The notes: generated by a model not told the origin, from the sequence alone. 64,000 nt of DNA from Micromonospora sp. WMMA1947 (GCF_027497355.1 NZ_CP114909.1:2976001-3040000); one strand, 5' to 3'; counted from the first letter of the stretch, positions 48,735-56,565 are shown. A program made the numbers and translations.

Positions 48735-48980
48735 ATGTTCGTGCTCCCCGTCGCCAGAATCCGCGTCACGTTCTATTCGATCGCGGCCCTGGCCGTCGCC
48801 GGAGTCGCCACTGATGCTCCGTTCTGGAGCATCGCGGCGTCGCTGTTCCTCTGTGTCGCGATTCCGCTCGCGGTGGCCGTTCAGAGCCCGGAGCACCTGC
48901 GGGCGTTGTTCGTCCCGTCCCGGGCCACCGAGCCGGCGGCCCTCACCCGGAAGGACATCCGTCATGCCCAGATCCACTGA
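48735..48980 (+). CDS. Small membrane protein overlapping the oxalate decarboxylase start
   Basis: 81 residues from ATG 48735, fixed by a full aggagg 8 bases upstream. Two hydrophobic helices (VTFYSIAALAVAGVA and FWSIAASLFLCVAIPLAVAVQ) are joined by a short DAP turn and followed by a polar tail (SPEHLRALFVPSRATEPAALTRKDIRHAQIH). Its last 17 bases overlap the oxalate decarboxylase start in another frame (ATG 48964), so the two are coupled. I know no family for it. A role in oxalate or formate transport or in holding the enzyme near the membrane is conceivable. Confidence 0.7.
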   Translation: MFVLPVARIRVTFYSIAALAVAGVATDAPFWSIAASLFLCVAIPLAVAVQSPEHLRALFVPSRATEPAALTRKDIRHAQIH

Positions 48981-50115
48981 CTCCGTCGGCAAGGGATCGG
49001 CGAAGGACCACTCGATGGTCGGCACCGTTCCGCGCAACCCGGCGATCGACGACACCCACCCGGACCTGGTGAACCCGCCGTCGACCGACCACGGCCTCAT
49101 GCCGAACCTGGTGTTCCCGTTCTCGCTGGCCCACACCCGCCGGGAGAGCGGCGGCTGGACCCGGGAGGTCACGAACCGCCTGCTGCCGATCGCCCACGAC
49201 CTGGCGATCGTGAACATGAAGCTCGACCCCGGCGCCTACCGGGAACTGCACTGGCACATCCAGTCCGAATGGGCCTTCATCCTGTCCGGCAGTTGCCGGA
49301 TCGCCGCTGTGGACCAGGAGGGGCGCAACTTCCTGGAGGACGTCAAGGCCGGGGACCTCTGGTATTTTCCGGCCGGCATCCCGCACCACATCCAGGCCCA
49401 CGACGAGGGCGTGGAGTTCCTGCTCGTCTTCGACGACGGCTGCTACTCCGAGGACGGAACGTTCCAGGTCACGGACTTCTTCGCGCATGTGCCGAGGGAG
49501 GTCATCGCCAAGAACTTCGGCTGGACGATGCAGCAGATGGCCAACTTCCCGCCCGAGTCGGAACGCTACATCTTCCCGGGTCAGAGCCCGCCACCGCTGG
49601 CCGAGGACCGGGTGTTCAGCCCCACCGGCGACGTGCCCCGGACGTTCAAGCACAGCCTCCTCGCGCAGACGCCGGAGAAGTTCGAGGGCGGCAGCGTACG
49701 AATCGCCGACTCGAGCAACTTCGCCGCGGCGATCACCACCACCGCCGCGCTGGTGGAGATCGAGCCCGGCGCGATGCGGGAGCTGCACTGGCACCCGAAC
49801 GGCGCGGAGATGCAGTACGTGATCTCGGGCAAGGGACGCATGGGCGTCTTCGCCAACCACGCCACCGCGCGCACCTTCAACATGGAGACCGGCGACGTCG
49901 GCTACGTACCGATCTCGATGGGCCACTACATCGAGAACATCGGCGACAAGCCCTTCGTCTACCTGGAGCTGTTCCGGACCGCGAAGTTCGAGGACGTGTC
50001 GCTCGCGCAGTGGCTGGCGAACATCCCGCCGGAGGTGGTCGCCGACACGATCAACGTGCCACGCGAGCTGGTCGAGGCGCTTCCGAAGACGAAGAGCCCG
50101 CTGCAACGGCACTGA
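48964..50115 (+). CDS. oxdC: Bicupin oxalate decarboxylase
   Basis: 383 residues. Two cupin domains each supply a manganese site: His96, His98, Glu102 and His141 or His142 in the first (ELHWHIQSEWAF), and His275, His277, Glu282 and His321 in the second (ELHWHPNGAEMQYV). The enzyme splits oxalate into formate and carbon dioxide. The mobile lid of the first site reads CYSEDGTFQ: the catalytic Glu163 that separates decarboxylases from oxalate oxidases is kept, but the usual SEN is SED. There is no signal peptide, so it is cytoplasmic. It is the second gene of a coupled pair; no formyl-CoA or oxalate transporter gene is near. A perfect terminator follows. Confidence 0.92.
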   Translation: MPRSTDSVGKGSAKDHSMVGTVPRNPAIDDTHPDLVNPPSTDHGLMPNLVFPFSLAHTRRESGGWTREVTNRLLPIAHDLAIVNMKLDPGAYRELHWHIQSEWAFILSGSCRIAAVDQEGRNFLEDVKAGDLWYFPAGIPHHIQAHDEGVEFLLVFDDGCYSEDGTFQVTDFFAHVPREVIAKNFGWTMQQMANFPPESERYIFPGQSPPPLAEDRVFSPTGDVPRTFKHSLLAQTPEKFEGGSVRIADSSNFAAAITTTAALVEIEPGAMRELHWHPNGAEMQYVISGKGRMGVFANHATARTFNMETGDVGYVPISMGHYIENIGDKPFVYLELFRTAKFEDVSLAQWLANIPPEVVADTINVPRELVEALPKTKSPLQRH

Positions 50116-50120
50116 GAACG

Positions 50121-50163
50121 ACGGCTGAGCGCGGACGCCACAGGGTCGTCCGCGCTCAGCCGT
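50121..50163. terminator. Perfect 17-bp stem shared by oxdC and the LuxR gene
   Basis: acggctgagcgcggacg (50121-50137) pairs with 50147-50163 around a 9-base loop. The right arm overlaps the stop codon of the opposing LuxR gene (50156-50158). Confidence 0.9.
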
Positions 50164-52153
50164 CCTCCCGGGACTCCCATACCAGCGCCAGCTCCACCCG
50201 GTTGCGGACACCGAGCTTCGCGTAGATCGAGCGCAGGTGGGTGTCGACGGTGTGGAACGAGACGAACAGGTCCCGGGCCGCCTCCTGCTTCGTCATGCCG
50301 ACCGCGAGCAGTTCGGCCACCCGTACCTCGGCGGGCGTCAGCGCGGCCACGGCCGGACGGCGGGCCTCGTCGCCCGCCGGGCCGTCGTGCTCCCGTGTCC
50401 CGCCGGCACCCATCCGGGTGTACATCGCGTCGGCCTCGGCCAGCAGGTCGAACGTCTCGGCCGGCGGCAGCCCGGGCGAGCGCGCCAGGTCGTACAGCGC
50501 GTCGGCCAGGGCCGGCCGGGCGGAGGTGGTGCGCAGCAGCCGTACCGCCGCGCGCAGCGCCGCCGGATCGCCGGTCAGCAGCCCGTCGACCTGGTGCGCC
50601 ACCCCGCGCCAGAGCGCGTTGTTCGTCGTCCCGGCGGCCCGCTTCAGGTGGTCGGCGAGGGTCTCGGCCCGCTGCCGGTCACCGAGCGCCAGGGCCGCGC
50701 GCACCAGTCGCGGGCCGTGGTGCGGCACCAGCAGCAGGGGAGCCACCGAGCGGTCCGGCACGGCGAAGGCGGCGCCCAGCAGCGCGGCGTGCCGGCCCGG
50801 TTCCGGGTCGCTGGCGGCGGCGCAGCCGAGCCGAAACCACTGCATCTCGTCCGGCCAGCCCACGGCGGGGCGTTCCCCGGCGAGCAGCTCCCGGGCCGCG
50901 GCCACCTCACCCCGGCGCAGCAGCACCTCCACGACCGTGGCGAGCAGGTCCACCCGGGCCTGCGCCGGCAGGGCGCCACCGCGTTCGGTAAGCGCGAGAC
51001 GGGCCCGGACCTCGGCCTCGGCCAGCTCACCTGTGGTCAGCCGCAGGACGCAGTCCAGCGCGGTCACCAGCGGCTGCGCCACCGCACCGAGCGTGTCGAT
51101 CTCCGTGGCCACGCTGTCGAGCGCGGTCGCCGCGTCGACGTACCGGCCGAGCGCGATCTGGTTCACCACCCGGTCGACGCGCAGGAAGATCGCCTGGGCG
51201 CGGGCGACGGGCTCGCCCGCGTCCACCTCCCGCAGGATCCGCGCGGCGCGGGGCAGGTCGCCGGTGGCGGTGGCCCGGGACGCATGCGCCAGGGCCAGCC
51301 GGATACCGCCGCCGGGGGAGGGGCTGCGCTCGTGGGCCCGCTCCGCCGCCGCCACCAGCTCGGCGGCGTCGGGGTGCCCGAACCGGGTCGCCTGCGACGC
51401 CAGCATGGTGAGCGTCCAGCTCCGCCCGGCGGCGTCCAGCTCCTGGTTGAGCGCCTGCCCGAGGTACGTCAGGGACAGCGAGGGACGCTGCGTCGCGTAG
51501 TAGGCGCCGAGCCGCCCGAGCAGCATCGCCCGCTGGCGTGGCCCGTACCTGTCGACCGCGACCTCCCGGTGCAGCATGCGCAGCGTCTCGTCCACCCGGC
51601 CGGCCAGGTAGAGGTTGTCGGCGACGTCGACCAGCCAGGCCAGGCGCTCGTCGGCCGGGCCGGGCGGGGGTGTGGCGAGCAGCAGATCCGCGGCGAGGCT
51701 CGGACCGACCGCCGCGTCGGCCGCCAGCCGGGCGGCCAGCGCCCGGGCGGACCGGCTCACCGCCGGGAGCACCAGGAGGAGCTGCCGGGCGGCCTGGGCG
51801 GGACGCCCGGCGTCGGCGAGCACCTCGGCTGCCGCTTCGCGCAGGCCCTGGCGCACCGAGGGCGGCGTGTCCCGCAGGACCTCGTCGCGCAGCGCGATCG
51901 AGGCCAGCCGCAGGCCGGCGGCGGTGTCGACGAGGAACCCGCGGGAGATCAGCTCCTCCACCGTCGCGCCGGCCGGCTCGTCCGGCGTGGTGCCGGTGCG
52001 GGTGGCCACCGCTTCGAGGAACCACAGACCGCAGGGGGCGTCCGCGACGGCGACGCCGCGCAGGACCCACCGCTGCGCGGTGGTCAGCGAGGAGGGTACG
52101 CCCGTGTGCATCTTGGGGCGGTTGGTCAACGGCGTCTCGGGCAACTGGCTCAC
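50156..52153 (-). CDS. Large LuxR-family regulator (LAL-like, without a visible ATPase)
   Basis: 665 residues from GTG 52153; an ATG at 52111 is an alternative. The C-terminal 60 residues are a LuxR/GerE HTH (ALTPAEVRVAELLAVGMTKQEAARDLFVSFHTVDTHLRSIYAKLGVRNRVELALV). The rest is helical, with TPR-like repeats (LGRLGAYYATQRPSLSLTYLGQALNQEL, ATALDSVATEIDTLG). The N-terminus resembles the winged-helix portion that follows the ATPase in LAL/MalT proteins, but I find no Walker A or B motifs, so the NTPase module seems lost. It probably senses a ligand through the TPR region. It lies 100 bp downstream of the ABC permease gene on the same strand; a 13-nt dyad at 52216-52228 may be its control site. 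Confidence 0.88.
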   Translation of the reverse strand: MSQLPETPLTNRPKMHTGVPSSLTTAQRWVLRGVAVADAPCGLWFLEAVATRTGTTPDEPAGATVEELISRGFLVDTAAGLRLASIALRDEVLRDTPPSVRQGLREAAAEVLADAGRPAQAARQLLLVLPAVSRSARALAARLAADAAVGPSLAADLLLATPPPGPADERLAWLVDVADNLYLAGRVDETLRMLHREVAVDRYGPRQRAMLLGRLGAYYATQRPSLSLTYLGQALNQELDAAGRSWTLTMLASQATRFGHPDAAELVAAAERAHERSPSPGGGIRLALAHASRATATGDLPRAARILREVDAGEPVARAQAIFLRVDRVVNQIALGRYVDAATALDSVATEIDTLGAVAQPLVTALDCVLRLTTGELAEAEVRARLALTERGGALPAQARVDLLATVVEVLLRRGEVAAARELLAGERPAVGWPDEMQWFRLGCAAASDPEPGRHAALLGAAFAVPDRSVAPLLLVPHHGPRLVRAALALGDRQRAETLADHLKRAAGTTNNALWRGVAHQVDGLLTGDPAALRAAVRLLRTTSARPALADALYDLARSPGLPPAETFDLLAEADAMYTRMGAGGTREHDGPAGDEARRPAVAALTPAEVRVAELLAVGMTKQEAARDLFVSFHTVDTHLRSIYAKLGVRNRVELALVWESREDG

Positions 52154-52253
52154 CTTCGCAGGTGCTGAGGTTCGACCCGTTCACCGCGAGGTTAGCCAGG
52201 TCACGACCTGCCCATCCCCGAATCGGGGGACAAAGGTGAAAGCCGCCCGGTAC

Positions 52254-53231
52254 CTAGATCATCCGGCGTCGGACCCGCCACACCACCACACCGATCAGGA
52301 TCGCCGCGACGGCGAGGAACAGGGCCGCCTCGACGATCTGGAACGTCCAGAACCGGTCGGCCGGGTGGTAGACGCCGAACTGCTGGATGCCCCGTGCGTG
52401 CAGGAACTGGTTGAGGTTGGTGCCGGCCCGGTCGGCGGCGATCTCCAGCTCGGAGAACTCGGTGCCGCTCAGCCTGCGGCCGGCGGCGTCGGCGTAGCCG
52501 CGTTCGATGACCCAGTCGGCGACGCCGGGCGCGGGCCCGTGCCCCGCCCGGTCCGTCGAGCCGCCGACGGGCACCGGCCCCATGGTGGTGAGCGGCGTGG
52601 CGTACGCGGGCCGGGCCAGCAGCGCCACAGTCATCCGGGCGGCGAGGAACGCCCCGAACGCGACGCCGAACGCGGGCAGGCTGCGCCGCAGGATCGCCCC
52701 CGCGGCGGTGGCGACGCCGAACGCGAACAACGCGTACGCCACCGGAACGAGCCCTTCCAGGTCGAAGGCGTCGTACTGGAACCGCCCTTCCCACGCGTCG
52801 AACGGCTGACGGAACCAGGTGAGCACCGCGGTGAACATCCCGGTGAGCGCGACGGTGACGCCGGCCAGTGCCGCGAGCTTGGCCGCCAGCCAGCGCATCC
52901 GCGGTACGGCCTGCGTCCACGCGAGCTGCCAGGTGCCGTCCTCCAGTTCGCGCGCCAGCAGCGGCGCGCCGAGGAACGCGCCGATGACGACGGGAACCAG
53001 GTAGAAGGCCGCCAGGAGGTTCTCGACGTACCCGTACTCCTCGTCGAGCCGGCGGAAGGAGGCGGCGCAGGCCTCGTCGACACCGGCTCCTCCGGCACAC
53101 CGGGCGGGACCGCCGGGGAACAGGTCGTGGGCCTGCGTCCCGAGTACGAGCAGGGCGGCGCCGAACAGTCCGACGAGCAGAGCCAGGACGCAGACCTCGG
53201 CCCGGTGCTGGCGCCAGATCACCCACGTCAT
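52254..53231 (-). CDS. ABC transporter permease (ABC-2 type)
   Basis: 325 residues from ATG 53231, overlapping the ATPase stop (ATGA). It has about six hydrophobic helices: CVLALLVGLFGAALLVLG, LLAAFYLVPVVIGAFLGAPLLARELEDGTWQL (a loop typical of ABC-2 permeases), LAALAGVTVALTGMFTAVLT, VAYALFAFGVATAAGAI and a C-terminal FLAVAAILIGVVVW. A large extracellular segment before the last helix (DWVIERGYADAAGRRLSG) may bind substrate. It works with the ATPase encoded directly upstream; GntR/YtrA-type operons of this layout often respond to cell-wall-active antibiotics. Confidence 0.88.
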   Translation of the reverse strand: MTWVIWRQHRAEVCVLALLVGLFGAALLVLGTQAHDLFPGGPARCAGGAGVDEACAASFRRLDEEYGYVENLLAAFYLVPVVIGAFLGAPLLARELEDGTWQLAWTQAVPRMRWLAAKLAALAGVTVALTGMFTAVLTWFRQPFDAWEGRFQYDAFDLEGLVPVAYALFAFGVATAAGAILRRSLPAFGVAFGAFLAARMTVALLARPAYATPLTTMGPVPVGGSTDRAGHGPAPGVADWVIERGYADAAGRRLSGTEFSELEIAADRAGTNLNQFLHARGIQQFGVYHPADRFWTFQIVEAALFLAVAAILIGVVVWRVRRRMI

Positions 53232-54127
53232 GCCGCCACCTCCGACGTGACCGCGGCGCCGGGTTCGGACGGCCGCCGCAGGTACGCCAGCACCAGGTCC
53301 TCCAGCGCCACCGGCTGGGCCTGCCACCCGGGCGCGGCCGGGAGCCCGCCGTCGCGTACCAGCAGGGTCGTGTGCCGGTCGCTGTGGACGGCCTCCACGA
53401 CCGCGCCGGCCCGGTCGAGGTCGTTCGTCGTTCGCGGGCCAACGAGCAGCCGGTGCTCGGCGAGGAGGGTGTCGATGTCACCGGTGAGCGTGACCCGGCC
53501 CTGGTTGAGCACGACGAGGTGGTCGCAGACGCGCTCCAGCTCGTGCACGACGTGGGAGGAGAACAGGACTGTCACCCCGCCCTCGGCCACCGCCCCCATG
53601 AGGACCTGCAGGAACTCGTGCCGGGCCAACGGGTCGAGGCTGGCCACCGGCTCGTCGAGGACGAGCAGGTCCGGCCGCTTCGCCAGGGCCAGGGCCAACG
53701 CGACCTGGGCCTGCTGGCCGCCGGAGAGCGTGCCGGCCCTGCGGTCGAGCGGGATGCCCAGCTTGGCCAACCGGCGTTCGGCCAGCCGCTGGTCGAACCG
53801 CCTGTTGCAGGCCCGGCCGAAGCGGAGCATCTCGGCGACGGTGAAGCGCTTGTACAGCGGGTGGTCCTGGGCCAGGAACCCGACCCGGGACAGCGTCTGC
53901 GGGGTGCTCGCGGTGACGTCCTGGCCGAGGACCTCCACCGTGCCGGTGCTGGGTGCCAGCAACCCGACGGCCAGGCGCAGCAGCGTGGTCTTGCCCGCGC
54001 CGTTCGGTCCGACCAGGGCGATCACCCCGCCCGTCGGCAGGGCCAGGGTGCAGTCGCGCAGCGCCCAGCCCTTCCGGTACCGCTTGCCCACACCGTCGGT
54101 GCGCAGCGCGAACCCGGTAGCTGTCAC
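53228..54127 (-). CDS. ABC transporter ATP-binding protein
   Basis: 299 residues from GTG 54127, overlapping the GntR stop by 4 bp. All ATPase motifs are present: Walker A LVGPNGAGKTTLL, Q-loop FLAQDHPLYKRF, signature TLSGGQQAQVALALALA, Walker B DLLVLDEPVASLDP, and the switch His in LFSSHVVHEL. It is the energy unit for the permease encoded next, which it overlaps by 4 bp. The gene order GntR-ATPase-permease and the overlaps show one operon. Confidence 0.94.
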   Translation of the reverse strand: MTATGFALRTDGVGKRYRKGWALRDCTLALPTGGVIALVGPNGAGKTTLLRLAVGLLAPSTGTVEVLGQDVTASTPQTLSRVGFLAQDHPLYKRFTVAEMLRFGRACNRRFDQRLAERRLAKLGIPLDRRAGTLSGGQQAQVALALALAKRPDLLVLDEPVASLDPLARHEFLQVLMGAVAEGGVTVLFSSHVVHELERVCDHLVVLNQGRVTLTGDIDTLLAEHRLLVGPRTTNDLDRAGAVVEAVHSDRHTTLLVRDGGLPAAPGWQAQPVALEDLVLAYLRRPSEPGAAVTSEVAA

Positions 54128-54519
54128 GCCACGTCCTCGTTTCTCGTCTGCCGGCGGACGGAGGTGAAGAGCGCGTCGACCGCCTGCTCGTCGAGGCCGG
54201 CCGCGTAGGCGCGGCGCAACCAGCTCTCCAGGCCGCGGCGCAGCGACGTGTACGTCGACGCCGACATCACGGCCGACTGCTGCGCGGTGACGAACGTGCC
54301 CTGGCCGGGCCGGCCGGTGACCAGGTTCTCCTGCTCCATCTGCCGGTACGCCTTGGCGACGGTGTTCGGGTTGATCGCCAGGTCCTCGACCACCTCGCGG
54401 ATGAGCGGGAGGCGGTCACCGGGCTGGAGGAAGCCCAGCAGCACCGCTTGGCGGACCTGCTGGACGAGCTGTAGGTACGGCGGCACGCCGGAGTGGGTGT
54501 CGAGCCGGAAGACGAACAC
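54124..54519 (-). CDS. GntR-family regulator, YtrA type, of the ABC operon
   Basis: 131 residues from GTG 54519 with aggag 5 bases upstream. The short YtrA subgroup has only the GntR winged helix (PPYLQLVQQVRQAVLLGFLQPGDRLPLIREVVEDLAINPNTVAKAYRQMEQENLVTGRPGQGTFV) plus a short helical tail, and no large ligand domain. The operator is right before the gene. It probably represses its own operon, and the inducer is likely a membrane-active antibiotic or metabolite. Confidence 0.94.
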   Translation of the reverse strand: MFVFRLDTHSGVPPYLQLVQQVRQAVLLGFLQPGDRLPLIREVVEDLAINPNTVAKAYRQMEQENLVTGRPGQGTFVTAQQSAVMSASTYTSLRRGLESWLRRAYAAGLDEQAVDALFTSVRRQTRNEDVA

Positions 54520-54528
54520 GGTGCTCCT

Positions 54529-54560
54529 CACTGCTTTACTAGTAACGTAGTAAAGCAGTG
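54529..54560 (-). promoter_or_regulatory. Perfect 13-bp inverted repeat, operator of the GntR-ABC operon
   Basis: cactgctttacta (54529-54541) and its exact complement (54548-54560) flank the six bases gtaacg. It covers the expected -10 region; TTGACC at 54568-54573 (minus strand) is a candidate -35. It ends 9 bp before the start codon. Confidence 0.85.
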
Positions 54561-54598
54561 GGTCGGTGGTCAAGGACGCCGGCTCGCCCGGAAACGGA

Positions 54599-54633
54599 AC
54601 GAGCCCGGCAGCCAAGGCGGCTGTCGGGCTCGT
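54599..54633 (-). terminator. 15-bp stem downstream of tRNA-Arg
   Basis: Arm 54599-54613 pairs with 54619-54633 (one G-T pair) around aaggc. On the minus strand it is followed by ttccgttt. It lies 17 bp past the end of the tRNA. Confidence 0.75.
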
Positions 54634-54650
54634 GAAGGTCTTCTGTGAGG

Positions 54651-54722
54651 TGCCCCCGGCAGGATTCGAACCTGCGCTCCCGCCTCCGGAGGGCGGTGCT
54701 CTATCCCCTGAGCTACGGGGGC
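54651..54722 (-). tRNA. tRNA-Arg (anticodon CCG)
   Basis: 72 bases on the minus strand: acceptor gcccccg/cgggggc, D arm gctcaggggatagagc, anticodon stem ccgcc/ggcgg with loop ctccgga (anticodon CCG, reading the CGG codon), T arm gcagg-ttcgaat-cctgc and discriminator A. CCA is not encoded. It sits between the IS630-like gene and the GntR operon and has its own hairpin terminator. I see no attachment-site duplication or integrase beside it. Confidence 0.95.
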
Positions 54723-54798
54723 TCAGCGACCCGAGAAGAGTAGCAAACCCCCTCCCGGATCACCGAATCGGTACCCCCGCGAGTCGATCTTCGTCGGA

Positions 54799-55563
54799 TC
54801 AGGCCGCGACGACGGCGCGACCGCAGCTCGGCAGCGGGTGCAGCACGACCCGGCGGGGCAGCCGGCGGGGCCATTCGTTGCGCGGCCACGAGCCGTCCAC
54901 GATCAGGTGCACGGTGCGTTCCTCGGCGCCGCTGAGCCGCAACACGAAGTCCCGGGGCAGCGGCGGGTCCACCGACGGCGTGGTCACCATGAACCGCACC
55001 CGTCCCCGGGAGGAGACCGCCGAGACCACGTCCGCGGCGGGCATCGTGCCGCGCAGGCGTACCCGGCCGATCCAGTAGACCTCCGCGGCGTGCTCCTGGG
55101 CCGCCCGCGTGATCGCCGGATACTCGCTGCGTACCCAGCGCTCGACCGCGCCGACGCACAGGCCGCAGGCCCGCTCGCGCGGCTCGCGCGGCCCCAGACC
55201 CCAGGCCCGGAGGTACGCCCCGACGGTGCCGGCCTCCATCGCCAGGCCGAACCGGCGCTCGATGAGGGCGGTCAGGCTCTGCCGTGTCCAGAGCTCCTCG
55301 TCGAGGCCGAACTCGTCGGGGTGGACCCCGCGGAGCACGTCGATGAGTTCGAGTTCCTGTTCGCGGCTGAGCGTTCCCGGCTCGCCCTGCCGCAGTCCGC
55401 GACGGACGGCTGCCACCGCTCCGTCACCGCCGATGGTGTGGCGTCGGCACCAGCTGGTCACCGACCGCCCTGCGTCTCTGAGTGCAACCCCCACGTCTTG
55501 GGCAACGAGCCCGAATCGCAACTGGTCACGATATGTGGGTAGAAAACTCTCCAACCCCCACAA
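54799..55563 (-). CDS. IS630-transposase-derived DNA-binding protein
   Basis: 254 residues if TTG 55563 is used; TTG 55521 and GTG 55494 are shorter options, but the first HTH helix region starts near residue 12, favouring the long form. The N-terminal half resembles IS630/Tc1 transposase DNA-binding domains: an HTH (YRDQLRFGLVAQDVGVALRDAGRSVTSWCRRH) and a winged helix (LWTRQSLTALIERRFGLAMEAGTVGAYLRAWGL). The C-terminal half should be a DDE nuclease, but the usual acidic triad is not evident (YWIGRVRLRGTMP, VHLIVDGSWPRN remain). It is a single intact frame with no terminal inverted repeats found, so it may be a domesticated transposase. Two palindromic repeats lie just upstream. Confidence 0.75.
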   Translation of the reverse strand: MWGLESFLPTYRDQLRFGLVAQDVGVALRDAGRSVTSWCRRHTIGGDGAVAAVRRGLRQGEPGTLSREQELELIDVLRGVHPDEFGLDEELWTRQSLTALIERRFGLAMEAGTVGAYLRAWGLGPREPRERACGLCVGAVERWVRSEYPAITRAAQEHAAEVYWIGRVRLRGTMPAADVVSAVSSRGRVRFMVTTPSVDPPLPRDFVLRLSGAEERTVHLIVDGSWPRNEWPRRLPRRVVLHPLPSCGRAVVAA

Positions 55564-55636
55564 TGACCCGTTAACCCCAAACCGTTACAAACGCCCATAC
55601 CGAACATTACGGACAGCCCGAAGCTTCCCCGCCCGA

Positions 55637-55684
55637 GATCTTGGTACGAAACCGCCCTCCCGAGGGCCCTTCCGTACCAAGATC
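55637..55684. repeat. Palindromic repeat A upstream of the IS630-like gene
   Basis: gatcttggtacg (55637-55648) and its exact complement (55673-55684) bound a 48-bp hairpin with an inner ccctc/gaggg pairing. It is part of the 317-bp non-coding region 55564-55880, which also holds repeat B and a terminator. Confidence 0.85.
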
Positions 55685-55707
55685 CCCGAGCGCACGATCT
55701 CGCACCC

Positions 55708-55779
55708 GCGATCTTGCACTTTCAGCCCTCCCGTAACGGGGCGAATCCGGCATCCGGGGGGCCGCAAGTGCAAGATCGC
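55708..55779. repeat. Palindromic repeat B
   Basis: gcgatcttgcactt (55708-55721) and its exact complement (55766-55779) bound a 72-bp hairpin. It shares the gatcttg outer motif with repeat A, so the two are probably members of one family. Confidence 0.85.
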
Positions 55780-55821
55780 CGGGCCGGGCCGGGGCGGGGC
55801 GGGGCCGGGGGGAGAGACGGT

Positions 55822-55856
55822 GAGGCCCGGTGCCCCTGGGAGGGGGACCGGGCCTC
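55822..55856 (-). terminator. Terminator of the DUF3105-DUF305 operon
   Basis: gaggcccggt (55822-55831) pairs with accgggcctc (55847-55856), 24 bp beyond the stop of the DUF305 gene on the minus strand. Confidence 0.75.
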
Positions 55857-55880
55857 GGGGGTGAGCGGGGGCGGGGGGTG

Positions 55881-56555
55881 TTACGGGGTGCCGCCCAGGC
55901 GCTTCAGCGCCGCGCTCAGGTTGGTCAGGTCGTTCTGCTGGGTGTTCTTCATGATCTGTGCGACCGCCAGCACGTCGTCGTCGCGCCCCTCGTCGAGGAT
56001 GCCGTCGATCATGTGCACCCCGCCGATGTGGTGGCGGATCATCATCTGAAGGAACAGCACGTCGAACTCGCGACCGCTCGCCGCGCGCAGCTTCGCCATC
56101 TCCTCCGGCGTCGCCATGCCCGGCATCAGGCCGTCCTTGATCAGCCCGCCGCCGTCCTTCATCCACGCCATCGGCGCCTGCTCGCCGGTCGGGTCCAGCT
56201 TCCAGGACCGCAGCCAGGTCTGCATGGTGCCGATCTCGCCCTGCTGGCCGGTGGCGATGTCCACGCCGACCTGGCGTACCTCAGAGTCCTGGCCCTGGTT
56301 GAACGCCAGCAGGCCCATCGCCACGGCCTGGTTGTGGTGGGCGGTCATGTCCCGGGCGAACCCGGCCTCCGCCGAGTTCTCACCCGGACGGGTGAGCGTC
56401 GGGGTGAGCAGGCCGCCCGCGTACCCGAGGACCAGCCCGACCACGAGCGCGGCGGCCACCGCCAGCAGGCCGTAGCGGCGCAGCGCGCCCCGGCCGCCCT
56501 GGTCGGCGGCCGGAGCCTCGTCCAGTTCGCTGTCGGTGGTCACCGGAGCGGTCAT
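55881..56555 (-). CDS. DUF305 membrane-anchored protein
   Basis: 224 residues. A cytoplasmic N-terminus, one helix (LLAVAAALVVGLVLGYAGGLL) and an external ferritin-like four-helix domain with the DUF305 histidine pairs: FARDMTAHHNQAVAMG and LFLQMMIRHHIGGVHMI, plus many methionines that could bind copper or another metal. Its ATG follows the DUF3105 stop by 10 bases, with a gaggac site overlapping that stop. DUF305 proteins are often found with DUF3105, as here. A metal-related role is inferred from the His/Met content. Confidence 0.92.
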   Translation of the reverse strand: MTAPVTTDSELDEAPAADQGGRGALRRYGLLAVAAALVVGLVLGYAGGLLTPTLTRPGENSAEAGFARDMTAHHNQAVAMGLLAFNQGQDSEVRQVGVDIATGQQGEIGTMQTWLRSWKLDPTGEQAPMAWMKDGGGLIKDGLMPGMATPEEMAKLRAASGREFDVLFLQMMIRHHIGGVHMIDGILDEGRDDDVLAVAQIMKNTQQNDLTNLSAALKRLGGTP

Positions 56556-56565
56556 CGCGGCGTCC

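Noticed and set aside
52216..52228. ccccga-a-tcgggg between the permease and LuxR genes as a terminator
   Set aside because: The stem is only 6 bp with a one-base loop, which cannot fold as a hairpin; at best it is an operator, so I mention it only under the LuxR gene.
54651..54722. tRNA-Arg as an integration site for a mobile island
   Set aside because: I find no repeated 3' tRNA fragment and no integrase in the window. The genes around it look like ordinary chromosomal ones.
55637..55779. The paired palindromes as a CRISPR array
   Set aside because: There are only two units with different arms, no regular spacers and no cas genes.
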